DNA of 64,000 bases. Source: Lepidonotus clava. Lineage: Eukaryota; Annelida; Polychaeta; Phyllodocida; Polynoidae. The stretch lies in NCBI GenBank assembly GCA_936440205.1, contig OW387140.1:36701659-36765658 (forward strand), read 5' to 3'. Positions within the stretch are counted from its first letter, which is position 1. Every line of letters begins with the position of its first letter. The position numbers and the translations under genes are program-made. This document shows, one piece after another, positions 23,610-33,650 of the stretch. Under the pieces are notes generated by a model. That model ran no database searches, had not been told where the DNA came from, and worked only from the letters and a program-made list of their open reading frames with translations.

Positions 23610-25856
23610 TTAATTTTTCAACATTTTACACGCATCTTCTCTGATCAATTCCTCTCTCAGTTTCACCAACATACAGCCCATTACATTTTTGCCTCTCCAC
23701 GTACCATTTTTGAACTGTAGGCTTCTCAAATTACACCCACAGGCCCAAAACTCATCTTTGGTAGTTTCAATCAGAGCGAATGGTGATGTTTTTATCAAGT
23801 ACTGACGGAGGTGATCATTTTGAGTGAATTTACATCGTATGATCGCATACATCTTATCCTCTTTAATAGCATCCCATCCCTCAACGTATCCCAGTCTCTT
23901 TCCAATAGACTTAGCCACAGCTGCATGAGGTGTCAACATAATCGCATTAAATATATCAGGCCGTTTTGCAAATTTCGCACGTTCACCTTGATAGGCGTGT
24001 TCAGAAGACCTATACATCACCCCATCAAATATGATGGTTGTCAAGTAGAAATTACTTAATTCAGAACCAGGGGAGAAAAAACCAATACCCCTATCTGACA
24101 TATCCATACAAGTTTCCCTAAGGAAAGAAAGATCTCTATCTACTGACTTACGCTCAGCACATCTCACACTCTTTACACTTTCAGCTGGTTTTTGATTTTT
24201 GGCCGTTTCTTTTTCTCTTTCATCTAGTAATATTGTAGGCCCGTTTTTTGTTACAACCGTTGTTACGTCGTTACATGCATCACTTTTTGTTGTTACAAGA
24301 GAAGTACCTGTACTATTTTCCACGTCTATAATCACCTTTGGGACAGTCAGTTCCCCTTTATACCAGTCCGTAGCTTCCTTTACATCAGAGACAATAGGAG
24401 TGGTTGATCTTGTCGGGCTCTCTCGTTGTAGTTCATTTGGCAACTCTTCAACATCTTTCCATGTATATCGCCTGTTTTCAATGGTCACACTGTCCGTGCT
24501 TACTGTTACCAGCATGCGTAATTCCCTTGCTTTCCGTACAGCAAATCGCAATTTCGATTTCCCGATTCTTTTTTGAAGACTTTCATCCGGTTTCATCGAT
24601 ATTCTGAAGTAGTCCTGTGTATATAACAACTGAGGGGCTTTCCCTATCATTTTATTCCTCATGTGTTTTGACACAAATTCTACCTTTATTGGCCAAGGCC
24701 AATCGCGCACCCCGACTCTGCCTAACCTGAAAATAGCATTGAACATTGATTCCTGTAATTCTAAGCCCAACTCTGCCCCAAGTTCAATAATACGACCGTA
24801 CAGATTTTCTCCAGGCAACTCACATAGTCCTTCAATGATAATATTCATTGGGTTTTCATCGTCAAACCTTGCATTTTCGACTGTGGATTTGGGTAGACTG
24901 GGCATACTAGGCCTTTCCATTGATGTGCTGTTCACAGACATCGATTCCTCCAGGCACGAGTACTTCTTCTTACTTTCATCAATCTCCATTGCTTGGCGTT
25001 TAACCGTACATTCCAGTAGTTCTATACGATCACATAGTTTCCTGTAGTTTTCATTTGCGTCAGATTCGACGCATTTAATCTTCTCTTCAAGGATAGCCGT
25101 TGTTGCTTGTATATCATCGGTAACACGAGTGACATCTTCTAACTCATCAAGAATAGTACCAATATCCCCTTCGTTTTTACAGCTGAGGTGCAGACTTTTA
25201 CATAGGTTGTCGTCATATGCTTGAAGCTTAGCATCATATTTCCCGAGTGTCGTCGCAACATTCTCAATCTGGCCATCGATCCTATCTACTAGGCTATCGT
25301 AATTTTTCTCAAAATATGCCAAATCATCCTTTGTTAGCATACTAGCCCCTGTGAATATGGTATCCATCTGCATATCATTCACCATCGTCTTCAAACCCGC
25401 AATTTCAGTCTGATTCTCCAAACGCATCTCATTGATGTTAGACTGAATAGATTTGAGCTTCGTCCTTTGAGAGTTCAACACTCCACTATCATTTATTTTG
25501 GTTGGCCTACTACAGTGTCGTTTACTGATGGGAGTAGGTGAGGGCGTCTTGTATACATTGGTAGTAGCTCGCCTTGTTCTCGATCGAGTGGTTGTCTGCT
25601 GAGGCGTGACGGTGGTCTGCGTCCGCCCTCTTTTCTTACCGGTTTTCAGTGGAATATTTATATTCTGCAGCGATCGTAATTCCGGGTTTAAGTTCTCGCT
25701 TACGTCTTTGCGTAGGTTGGACACCCTACATACACGTGGCGTCCTGGTACCTATATATTTTGGTCGAAATGCACTGACAAGTTGAAAGGTTGTTTGTTTA
25801 CCAGTAATATTTGTTATGGCATCCGGGTCCCCGGTCAGTTCCTTTGGTAGCACCAT
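23610..25856 (-). CDS. LINE ORF1: coiled coil, L1-ORF1p-like RRM/CTD, C-terminal NADAR domain
   Basis: This is the RNA-binding protein of the LINE, 748 codons from the first in-frame ATG (25856). The frame is open further to 25952, but only from a GTG, so I chose the ATG. From that ATG, residues about 1-130 are basic and Ser/Thr-rich. Residues 133-308 are heptad-like and charged, a likely coiled coil. Residues 334-408 (NIIIEGLCELP, then FRLGRV and IKVEFV) match the RRM-like core of L1 ORF1p. Residues 408-471 match its C-terminal domain (DYFRISMKP, KSKLRFAVRKAREL, RRYTWKDVEELP). After a low-complexity linker, residues 590-740 form a NADAR/YbiA-like domain: FFSP, LSNFY, FDGV-Y-S-EHAYQ, WD-IKEDKM, KFTQN, DEFWACG, NVMGCML-K-R. 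NADAR proteins act on ADP-ribose or N-glycosidic bonds. The RRM part should bind LINE RNA; the role of the NADAR part is unknown. Confidence 0.9.
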   Translation of the reverse strand: MVLPKELTGDPDAITNITGKQTTFQLVSAFRPKYIGTRTPRVCRVSNLRKDVSENLNPELRSLQNINIPLKTGKKRGRTQTTVTPQQTTTRSRTRRATTNVYKTPSPTPISKRHCSRPTKINDSGVLNSQRTKLKSIQSNINEMRLENQTEIAGLKTMVNDMQMDTIFTGASMLTKDDLAYFEKNYDSLVDRIDGQIENVATTLGKYDAKLQAYDDNLCKSLHLSCKNEGDIGTILDELEDVTRVTDDIQATTAILEEKIKCVESDANENYRKLCDRIELLECTVKRQAMEIDESKKKYSCLEESMSVNSTSMERPSMPSLPKSTVENARFDDENPMNIIIEGLCELPGENLYGRIIELGAELGLELQESMFNAIFRLGRVGVRDWPWPIKVEFVSKHMRNKMIGKAPQLLYTQDYFRISMKPDESLQKRIGKSKLRFAVRKARELRMLVTVSTDSVTIENRRYTWKDVEELPNELQRESPTRSTTPIVSDVKEATDWYKGELTVPKVIIDVENSTGTSLVTTKSDACNDVTTVVTKNGPTILLDEREKETAKNQKPAESVKSVRCAERKSVDRDLSFLRETCMDMSDRGIGFFSPGSELSNFYLTTIIFDGVMYRSSEHAYQGERAKFAKRPDIFNAIMLTPHAAVAKSIGKRLGYVEGWDAIKEDKMYAIIRCKFTQNDHLRQYLIKTSPFALIETTKDEFWACGCNLRSLQFKNGTWRGKNVMGCMLVKLREELIREDACKMLKN

Positions 25857-26061
25857 GTCACCGGCACGTAGTTCCACTAATATCAGTAAATTGTGCAGAT
25901 AAGTCCAACTAAACACAGCTATGTTGTAATTCCGTGGTCCTTGATAGTTCACAAGTGATATATCAAATATAAGACACCGTTTGCCTTATATAGACTGGTA
26001 TATATAAGCTATCCCCACGGAGCACTCAGTTACTGCACGTCCCTAACCGGTCGCCATATTC
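25857..26061 (-). promoter_or_regulatory. LINE 5' leader with YY1-type site and TATA-like motif
   Basis: This is the presumed 5' UTR and internal promoter of the LINE. At the very start, 26050-26060 reads AATATGGCGAC on the minus strand, a match to the YY1 consensus AAnATGGCGnC. Human L1 has a YY1 site in the same place, where it sets the start point. A second motif, TATATAAGG (25984-25992, minus), looks like a TATA box. Its expected start would lie inside the leader and would drop the first 100 bases, so I give it less weight. The leader contains no upstream ATG in the ORF1 frame. Confidence 0.5.
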
Positions 26062-29000
26062 AAAAAAAAAAAAAAAAAATGGCTCTGGGTACCCCCCTGG
26101 TCTTTCTACAGAATACATTGACACCATCTTGAAATCTAGAATCCTACAGCCGTGGCTATTATTTGAAAGCAGTAACATACAATATAATCGTGTAGAAAAG
26201 CAAGCTTTTTCCTACAGTCTATAAGGTTAGTTAAAAAACAGACACTGCCGACAGAATCAAATTGCTGGTGACTTCGTGATTAATTAGACTAACAGACAGT
26301 AATTCAAAGTCAGTCGTGCACTTCGTCTTTCCATCACTATATATATATATTCGTTAGTATACATTTATGTTATCTAAAACTCCTCCCAGTCAATCATGCC
26401 ATGGCCATAACGCATGCATGACATTCACAAGGAAGGTACATGCACGCACCTTTCTTGGCCCCCCGAAAGTAAATGCTTTCGTCAAAGGTAATAGTTTACT
26501 GATTAATAACGATAATAAGAGGGTAACTTTGCTCACAGGAGATTTTCCAAAATAAATACAATTATCCAGAACTTCGACGTTACGTTACTTTTATAAAGGC
26601 AAACTTTGTCTTATTGAATTTTATTGATATAATGGTTTTATACGTAATGTTCATATCATTCAAATAGGACATAATTAATTTTACGAGCGGAGATTTGTAA
26701 GAAAAAAAGTGTGACAGAGTAAAAGCCCCCTAAGTATTTTCCACTGTTTCTTGCAACTAATGTTAAGTGCAGAAGCGAGTCGGGCGGACTCTAACCTACT
26801 CACAATCCAATTTAAAGACGGAGAGCACTTTAAACAATATAAACTACACCTTTAGCTTAAATACAACGTTATCGATTGAATTACGTTATGTACGTGCAAC
26901 GCCCATCTCGACACGGTGTTTTACCGTCCATTTCAGCTGTCAGTAAAAGATGAGTAATACTGTCGTGCCTATAGAACCGTGCTTAGTCATCATTAGCTAG
27001 TAATGTCGATGACATAGTGGAGACTGATCAAATTACTTTATCATCGCGCTGTAGAATTGTTAAGTTGAGCTATGCGACTCCATTAATTAATTTGCTTGCT
27101 TAGAGTCGACAGTACAGTGTTTGTAATTATTCCTTGATCAGATGTTGATGGCAAGTTCGTGCCTAAGTTTACTGTTATTTACTTGTATTATAAATGTTAT
27201 AACTTTTGAATGACGAAGAAAGGGGAAGACAGCAGGTCGGCAGATTTTAAACTAGATGTCGAAATGAAATATCACCTATATTTTTCAAGGAGAAAGTTGA
27301 CATCGTTTTTCATTATTATAATTAGAGCCATGAAGTAGAAGTTTTTAAATATCATAATACTTTAGAAATGTTTTTTATATATTTTATCAGGTTCTTAATC
27401 TTCAGCTGCTTTGCCGCGTCTTAAGGTTGTTCCGCAAAAGTAGAAGCATGAGAGACCAGAATACATTGGGGGCTGCCCAATGCTATAAAATAATTATAGT
27501 TAAAGAAGATCTCTGGCTTTTTTTTCATTCGCAGACTTCTTGGACGGAATCTTGTAGACCCAGCCACGGCCTTTTGCAGAACACATGAAACATGCCTTGC
27601 CATATTTCTCGACAGCAATGCGAAACCAGACAGAGGAGCTTTAGATTAGCCGACCACTAATCTAACAAAGTTCTCCCCATATATAACCAGCTCTGTCGGA
27701 AAATTCCAAGAACAAAAACTTTTTACAAGATTGATCTATGTAATCTTATAGGCGCGCCAACAGTGCACTGGGTGAAGGATGGACTTCCTGGGCTAAACAG
27801 GAAAATTTCATCTTGGTTTCCACAATGAGTTGGAATCAGGAGACGCAGCTCTGTCTTGTGTTGCGAACACAAAAGGAAGTGAATGCCTCAGAGCCGGACA
27901 ACAAGGGAAACAACCTGCGGACGCCATTACTCATCACGACCTTTCACCCCGGAGCCCCGACCTGGCGGACATTCATTGATGTTTATGACAAATGTTTGCT
28001 ACATAAAGGGGCCCCTGCTGTCACAGGGGCTGGAGGAACGACAGTTTGTGCTGAGAATCTATAACCTGGAGGGCCTGGGGCATTTCTGGCTCATCAACAG
28101 GCTATCGACGTCTTCCCCTGCCCAATCGTCTGCCGCTTTGAATCTCCTCTGCGCGAAACGCGGGAAACTGAAAGAGGCATTGCGCGTGCGCGACTGACCA
28201 AGTGTCGTCTGCTTTTACCAGCTCCTCCAAAATGCATGGGAGTCTTGATTTGTTCACTCCACGAGACCATAATCAAAGGGAGGATTTCTACATCAAACCA
28301 AACACCAGGATTTGTTAGACAGTTGTACTTGGTTAATAGATAATCACTTTTCAATCAACATGTTTCGAACAGTTAGGTTCTTCATTAGGATTGTATCAGA
28401 TGACGATAATTAGTTAGGTATATCAGTTTTTCACAGCGTTAAATATATGCGATGTTATCAACCAGTTGACTGGTGTGTTTGACTGTAGGATCTCTGCTTG
28501 AGGCTTGATTATGAATGAATATGTCCCTATAAGTGTCCTATTTTCTATTTTGCTTATTTTATGAAAAGGTGAAAACATTCTTATATCATTTCAGACGATT
28601 GAAAGGGTTAATACTGCTTTGTTTTCACCATTCTAAAAAGTAGAATGTTCTCTCTACTCCGATACCCAGCAACATCCTATTGGGAAAGTCCCTAGAATTC
28701 TTTTATATATTATACTAAATACTACTGAGGAATTTAAATAAATGAGGGTCAGTTAAGGCGACCTCAGATATTGCAAAAATCATCTTTCACCAGAGGTATC
28801 AACTTGACAACTTTTCGATGGCCCATCAGGCAGGTTGAGGTTTTGACGGTGCCAAAGCTGCCCATTAAATGACCGTCATTTTAACATGGCAAATGTAACA
28901 CCGGCACACAAGTTAAAACATAATTCTTTCAGTGAACAAACTTCCTTCAGGTGTAAAAGGAAAGGTTTTGCGCATTATACAAAATGTTCCAAACATTCTC

Positions 29001-29560
29001 CATTATTCCGTCCATACACACTTTACACGGTTTCGTGATGCCCAAAGGGAAAATATTAACACAGGTTACTAAAGGGAAACCCCCACCATTTTGCTTAATC
29101 CAGCTTGCCCCAACGGCCTTAACGCACATATAATCGGCGCCATTGGCGCTGTCCAGCTCCTATGTGCCTAGAAATGTCAGACCACCAAACAAACCGTTCC
29201 CCAAACTCGCATCCCTTAGGCCAACGATCTGAAATTGTGGCTTTCCTGGCTGTGACGCTTTCAGATCCTGCTCTTAGGGCTAGATGTGCTTATAGAGCCG
29301 GAAAAGTAAGATAGTTTCCACAGCTCTAGACGTGACCTTTCAAAAGGTCATATCAAGATCCAGGAGCTAAGTGAGAGTACGTGATCAATCATTCGTGATC
29401 CAGGTGAGTCCTAGTGAGGCTCTCTAGGCCTAAGGGGTACGTGGGAACCTTAGGCTGAGGTAGCATGGATAACTTCTCAGCCAAGAATGTGACATTGCTG
29501 AACGAGTCTCAGAACTCGCAGAAGTGGCAGAACGTTACAAGAACGTCGCAGAACGCGAAC
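26062..29560. other. Non-coding right flank of the LINE
   Basis: The A18 run 26062-26079 is followed by unique DNA. The more GC-balanced parts 27540-28200 and 28750-29340 hold short frames on both strands without family resemblance. AATCCAGC (with a TAATCC core) at about 29096 is an Otx-type site. No gene called. Confidence 0.35.
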
Positions 29561-29582
29561 ATGAGGGTGTTCCGATGTGACC

Positions 29583-29680
29583 TTAGGATCATTCTTAGAT
29601 GCTAAGATAGTTTGGTTTTACCAACTTACGACTAAATATTCAACAAACGTTAGTTGACTTCTTATCTTAGTGTCTTAGTA
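29583..29680. repeat. Short inverted repeat
   Basis: CTTAGATGCTAAGATAG on the left pairs imperfectly with CTTATCTTAGTGTCTTAG on the right, about 60 bases apart. It could be a remnant of a small inverted-repeat element. Confidence 0.4.
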
Positions 29681-31110
29681 AATGTGTTTCCTATGTATAC
29701 ATTTACCTATAGTATATGTATACATATCTATGTAACTCTGTGTGTTAACATAACATTGTCTCAAATTGATGTTTATCATTATTATCAATTTCTATTGTAC
29801 CATAAGCTTAAACAATAGAAGCTGAATAGAAATAGGGATAGGACAAAGCTAACTGCCTAGCGCTGAATTTATATTTTTCAATTTAATCAGAAGTTTTCTA
29901 AAATATACACTCTTGTCAACAATAAGCAAATGTTATAAATATTGATGTTGTCTTCCCAGTTATCCATGGTCTTGCATCCAAAAATTGTCTGGCCATAGAC
30001 GTCTTCCCCTGCCCAATTCAGATAGAGGTGCTTTGCCTTTGACGTTAACACCTTTTAACAGAATGCATTAATAAAAAGGCGAAGTTGATAATTATTGTCA
30101 TCGTATTAAGTAGCATATCTTGTTTAATTTACAATTCACAGACGGTGTGCCGTCATTAAAATAGAAACCCAGGCATTACGTTAACTGCCTCAAACAATTA
30201 CCACAATCTCTCCGCATCCTCATTTTAACACTGACTGACAAGTTCCTTCAGTTAATTTTCTTTGATGACAAAAACAGTAAATGTGCAGTCCATAAGAGAC
30301 CCTGCTTCTTAGCCACGCACATGCCCTTTTGCTTAAAGAACGGAGGGAGATGTGTAATTTAACAGGGGAGGAAGAGGGAGACTAAGCCGCTGGATCTGAA
30401 GACAAAGGGGCTTTCTTCAAACCACGAATGGCCACTGTAAAAGGGCACAACTGTCCTTTCCCTTGCTGACAAAAACGAGCTGCTCAAAGCTGGTTTTCTG
30501 AATCAAAGCTGTTTCATGAGCAGCACCTGAGCAAATGGCCCCAGATGCATTAATGGAAAGTCAAACAATGAACAAAACAGCATCAGAACACAAAGGTTTT
30601 GGAGGTTTAAGGCCGTATTAAAAGGACATGTCTACTAATCCTTTCTGGTTTGAATTGGTCTCCTGGCCTGATATTTAATCAAACTCAAAACTGGATAATG
30701 TCTTTATAAATCCCAGTTAAAGGATCTTGAAATAGAGCCCCGATAGCATAATCTAATGGCAAGCTATGATAAATTAAGTGTAATATTGACAACAAAATGA
30801 TCTTAAAGCTAAATGAATGAGTGGCAACACATGTGTAATACATTTTTGATTAACAGGTGATTTTCAGTGGCACGCTTAATACCATTTAGCGGCTTCGTTA
30901 ATTATTGTTACATCAATCAAAGTTAAAGACTGTCTATAATACCAGTATCATTTTAGTGAAATTGTTCTAAACAACAGACTAAAGCGGTTGCAGCTAACTT
31001 AATTACTAAGAGTATCCAATCACTCCAAACAGGTAATTCTATCTTGATCTCCTTTAATACAATAATTTGTTATAGTCATTCATAATAATCATACATGGCT
31101 TATAAAGGAA
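29681..31110. other. Non-coding, part possibly regulatory
   Basis: No gene or repeat recognised. The part 30290-30620 has even base use, no simple repeats and several homeobox-type and AT-hook-type words next to purine-rich blocks, unlike the AT-rich DNA around it. Confidence 0.35.
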
Positions 31111-31297
31111 CCTTGTATTTTGACGCTGCAGATTGCGCATTTGTTTGATTCTTTTCGAAAATATTGCAACATTCTATGGGCCTTACATTAGAAAGAGTAT
31201 TGTGTAACCTTTCTAATGATATATAACCTGTCTATTTATACCTTAGTTTTATTTTTAAATAGCAACAAAATCGGTCTGTGGAGTATAAGCACATGTA
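31111..31297. mobile_element. Diverged TTAA-type MITE fragment
   Basis: The right end AAAATCGGTCTGTGGAGTAT resembles the right end of copy F (AAAATCGGTATGTGGAATAC), and the middle CATTAGAAAG and CTTTCTAATGATATAT resembles its core. The left end is not recognisable. Confidence 0.5.
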
Positions 31298-33570
31298 ACA
31301 AACGATTTGCTGTTGAATTGGACCTTATGCAGTCTCTGCATGGATACCAAACTTAGCCAGAGCTATCGTTACCGACACAGAAGCCGTACAAATCTATCGA
31401 TACATCCACACCAACAACATAATAAAACTGGCATCCACCTCCAACTGTAGAGGGATTAGACTAACTAATAGGCCGCCCAGGTAGCCAGCGTTCCCCATGG
31501 AATCATCTAACCGGATGTTATCTGGTGGCCCAACCCGTTACAACGAGAATCATCACACACCGCAGCGCCGCTCAGCGGAGCAGATGGCAGTGATAAACTG
31601 AGGTCGACAGATAAATGGTTTGCCAGGCCCTGCACAGACCTTGCACCGTTAGGGCCTCTTAGTGTGGGGGTCCCTAGGGGGACGGGGTTTGGTTTTAGAG
31701 ATGTGGAGTTGCTGGTGGTGGTTGGGAGTAGGATGGGAGAGTGGAGGGAGGGAGTCGTTGCAGCCCAACTTTGATTGATTTTGTAATTTGCCAAGACACG
31801 GATCCAAATCATCATCGGCTCTGGTTCGTCTTTGGAATATGCTGCCTCCTAATGGCTTTGTTTCCTGAATACGTGATGTGAGGTGAAACATGTTTCTGCA
31901 TGCATATTATTTTAGTGTTTTGCGAGGCTTGTTTTGGTGACATTCTTTAAGAAAACGTTGTAATTTTTCTTCAAAATCTAATCCTGGCAATTTATCCAGT
32001 ATATGCAAAAATGAATTGAAGTCAAATGTCCAATACAAATCATGTCAATATGATATGCACACACATGTACTACGCTATGATAGCAATTTGGCAACAGCGC
32101 TATAGCAATAGGGCCTATAGATCGTTCTCAGTGACTAATAATTATGTCAAAATTTAATCCAAGCTTAAGTGAGCACTTAAGGAGCTAAAGTGCGAATTTA
32201 CTATAAATAACTTCTAATCTCTTGAGCGTATAGTGATTCATACAATGAATTTACATCGATATTTTATAATGGTATACTGCAATGAAGCAACATTGAAAAT
32301 GTGATGGGTATGCACATAGCCAAAAGGACCAACCTCGCAGATTTTTTTTTCTATTGGAGAAGTGCGGAAAACATTGCAGCAAGCTGAAGGTCTTCAGTAC
32401 TTATATCAGCCCCTACAACTCTCCTTTACTGAGAAAAATAAGTAAAAACATTCATAGATTTTATAGACATGCTTTCTAAAGCTGCAAACTATTGAAAAAA
32501 TATTCCATTCAGAAATAAAGATATCAAACTTACTGCTTGTTATATTTATAGAAACCCCCCAGTTCTGATCAATATCTTTGTGTCCATATATTGGCCTCTT
32601 GAACTTTACCCTGTTTATTCTATATAAAAAAAGGCATTTCTAATTATGAAAATGTTTTGAAATGCAGTAACTTTTATATTAGACCTTTGTGCAAAAAAAA
32701 GATAAAGGAAAATGTAAAGGGTTCTTAACTAATGGTAGCAGAAAGGATTAGGATACTGCTTACATGGGCGGGATTCTGTCTGACGTTTGGGAGGTGAGTA
32801 GGCAGGCAGCGGAGGCTTGGAGGGGAGGGCTGTCCGAAGAGGGATTTGGGAGGGGCGGTGGTGGATGGACGTTGGGTGCATTGTTAATGAGACGTTGGGC
32901 GGGGACGAGTGAGACCCTAGCAAATGGTGACCGACGCTGGTTTGAGGCCAATTCACACTGCATATCAACTGATTATGAGTCGGCTGACTATGTTCTGCCA
33001 AGTCGGCCGTCTCAGCATGGGGCTTCGACGTTGCGATGGGTATATGAATATCAAACTTAATTAATATGGACTGATGCTCTATGACAGGCCGAATACAGTT
33101 GATGATCTCCCTGTACAATGTGTTCTTACTATTCCTGAACAATTTCCGACATAGTGACCAGGTTTTACAATAAAATTCCTAAGAATTTGTGTGATAATCA
33201 TAAGAAATCAAACTGCATTTACATGCATATCCGACTTATATCAGTCTTGCAATCTATATTAAGAAACTGTCACAAAGGTCCAAAGCCATTGGGATCATAC
33301 GCATGTCGGAGAGGTAGGTCTGGAAAAAGAAAATTGCCAGGTGCCAACGAAAAATCATGCATGAAATCTTGTGCCAGCGATTTTAGGCCGACAAGAAGAA
33401 TATTCCACCCAACAAACTTCCACGAGATTTGGGGACATGAAAGTTTCTTGAAAAATCATACTAAAATCTTTCCAAGAATACACTCGTTTACACATACTAC
33501 TTTTTAAAGTGTGTTAGAAGGACATCGAAATAGTTTACTGGTTAAAACAAATTAAAACAATTAAAACAAA
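31298..33570. other. Non-coding stretch
   Basis: G-rich (31650-31760) and mirrored purine/pyrimidine-rich frames (32729-33142) are composition effects. No gene recognised. Confidence 0.35.
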
Positions 33571-33650
33571 AATCCACGAAATTCCATGTACACTAAAATA
33601 CCCACGATAGCAAATTCTGCCATCGTGGGCATTTGAACTTCTCGTGGATG
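33571..33650. repeat. Small nested palindrome
   Basis: An inner stem CCCACGATaGC / GCcATCGTGGG (33601-33629) sits inside an outer pair ATCCACGA / CTCGTGGAT. The whole could fold as an 80-base hairpin with an internal bulge. Origin unknown. Confidence 0.5.

Larger units (their letters stand above)
20131..26061 (-). mobile_element. Apparently full-length non-LTR retrotransposon (LINE) with a NADAR-bearing ORF1
   Basis: Reading on the minus strand, the element runs from a 5' leader at about 26061 through ORF1 and ORF2 to a poly(A) tail whose complement is the T-rich run 20131-20156. Both long frames are open throughout, so the copy looks young. ORF2 has an endonuclease and a reverse transcriptase but no RNase H that I can see, with sequence style of the Jockey/CR1/L2 superfamily; I cannot place the clade without a tree. 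A T18 tract (26062-26079 on the plus strand as A18) sits just before the presumed 5' end and may be target DNA. I found no convincing target-site duplication, so both outer limits are approximate. It is the only element in the window with long intact coding frames. Confidence 0.93.

Noticed and set aside
25857-25952. ORF1 start at 25952
   Set aside because: That codon is GTG; the first in-frame ATG is at 25856. The 32 extra codons show no conserved feature that I can recognise.
25984-25992. TATATAAGG as the LINE promoter TATA box
   Set aside because: A start about 30 bases downstream would lose the first ~100 bases of the element at each round; kept only as a motif in the leader.
20102-26079. 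Target-site duplication of the LINE
   Set aside because: Flanks on the two sides, after allowing for the T and A runs, show no shared word that I could defend.
33154-33507. 117-codon frame
   Set aside because: No family resemblance and no supporting context.
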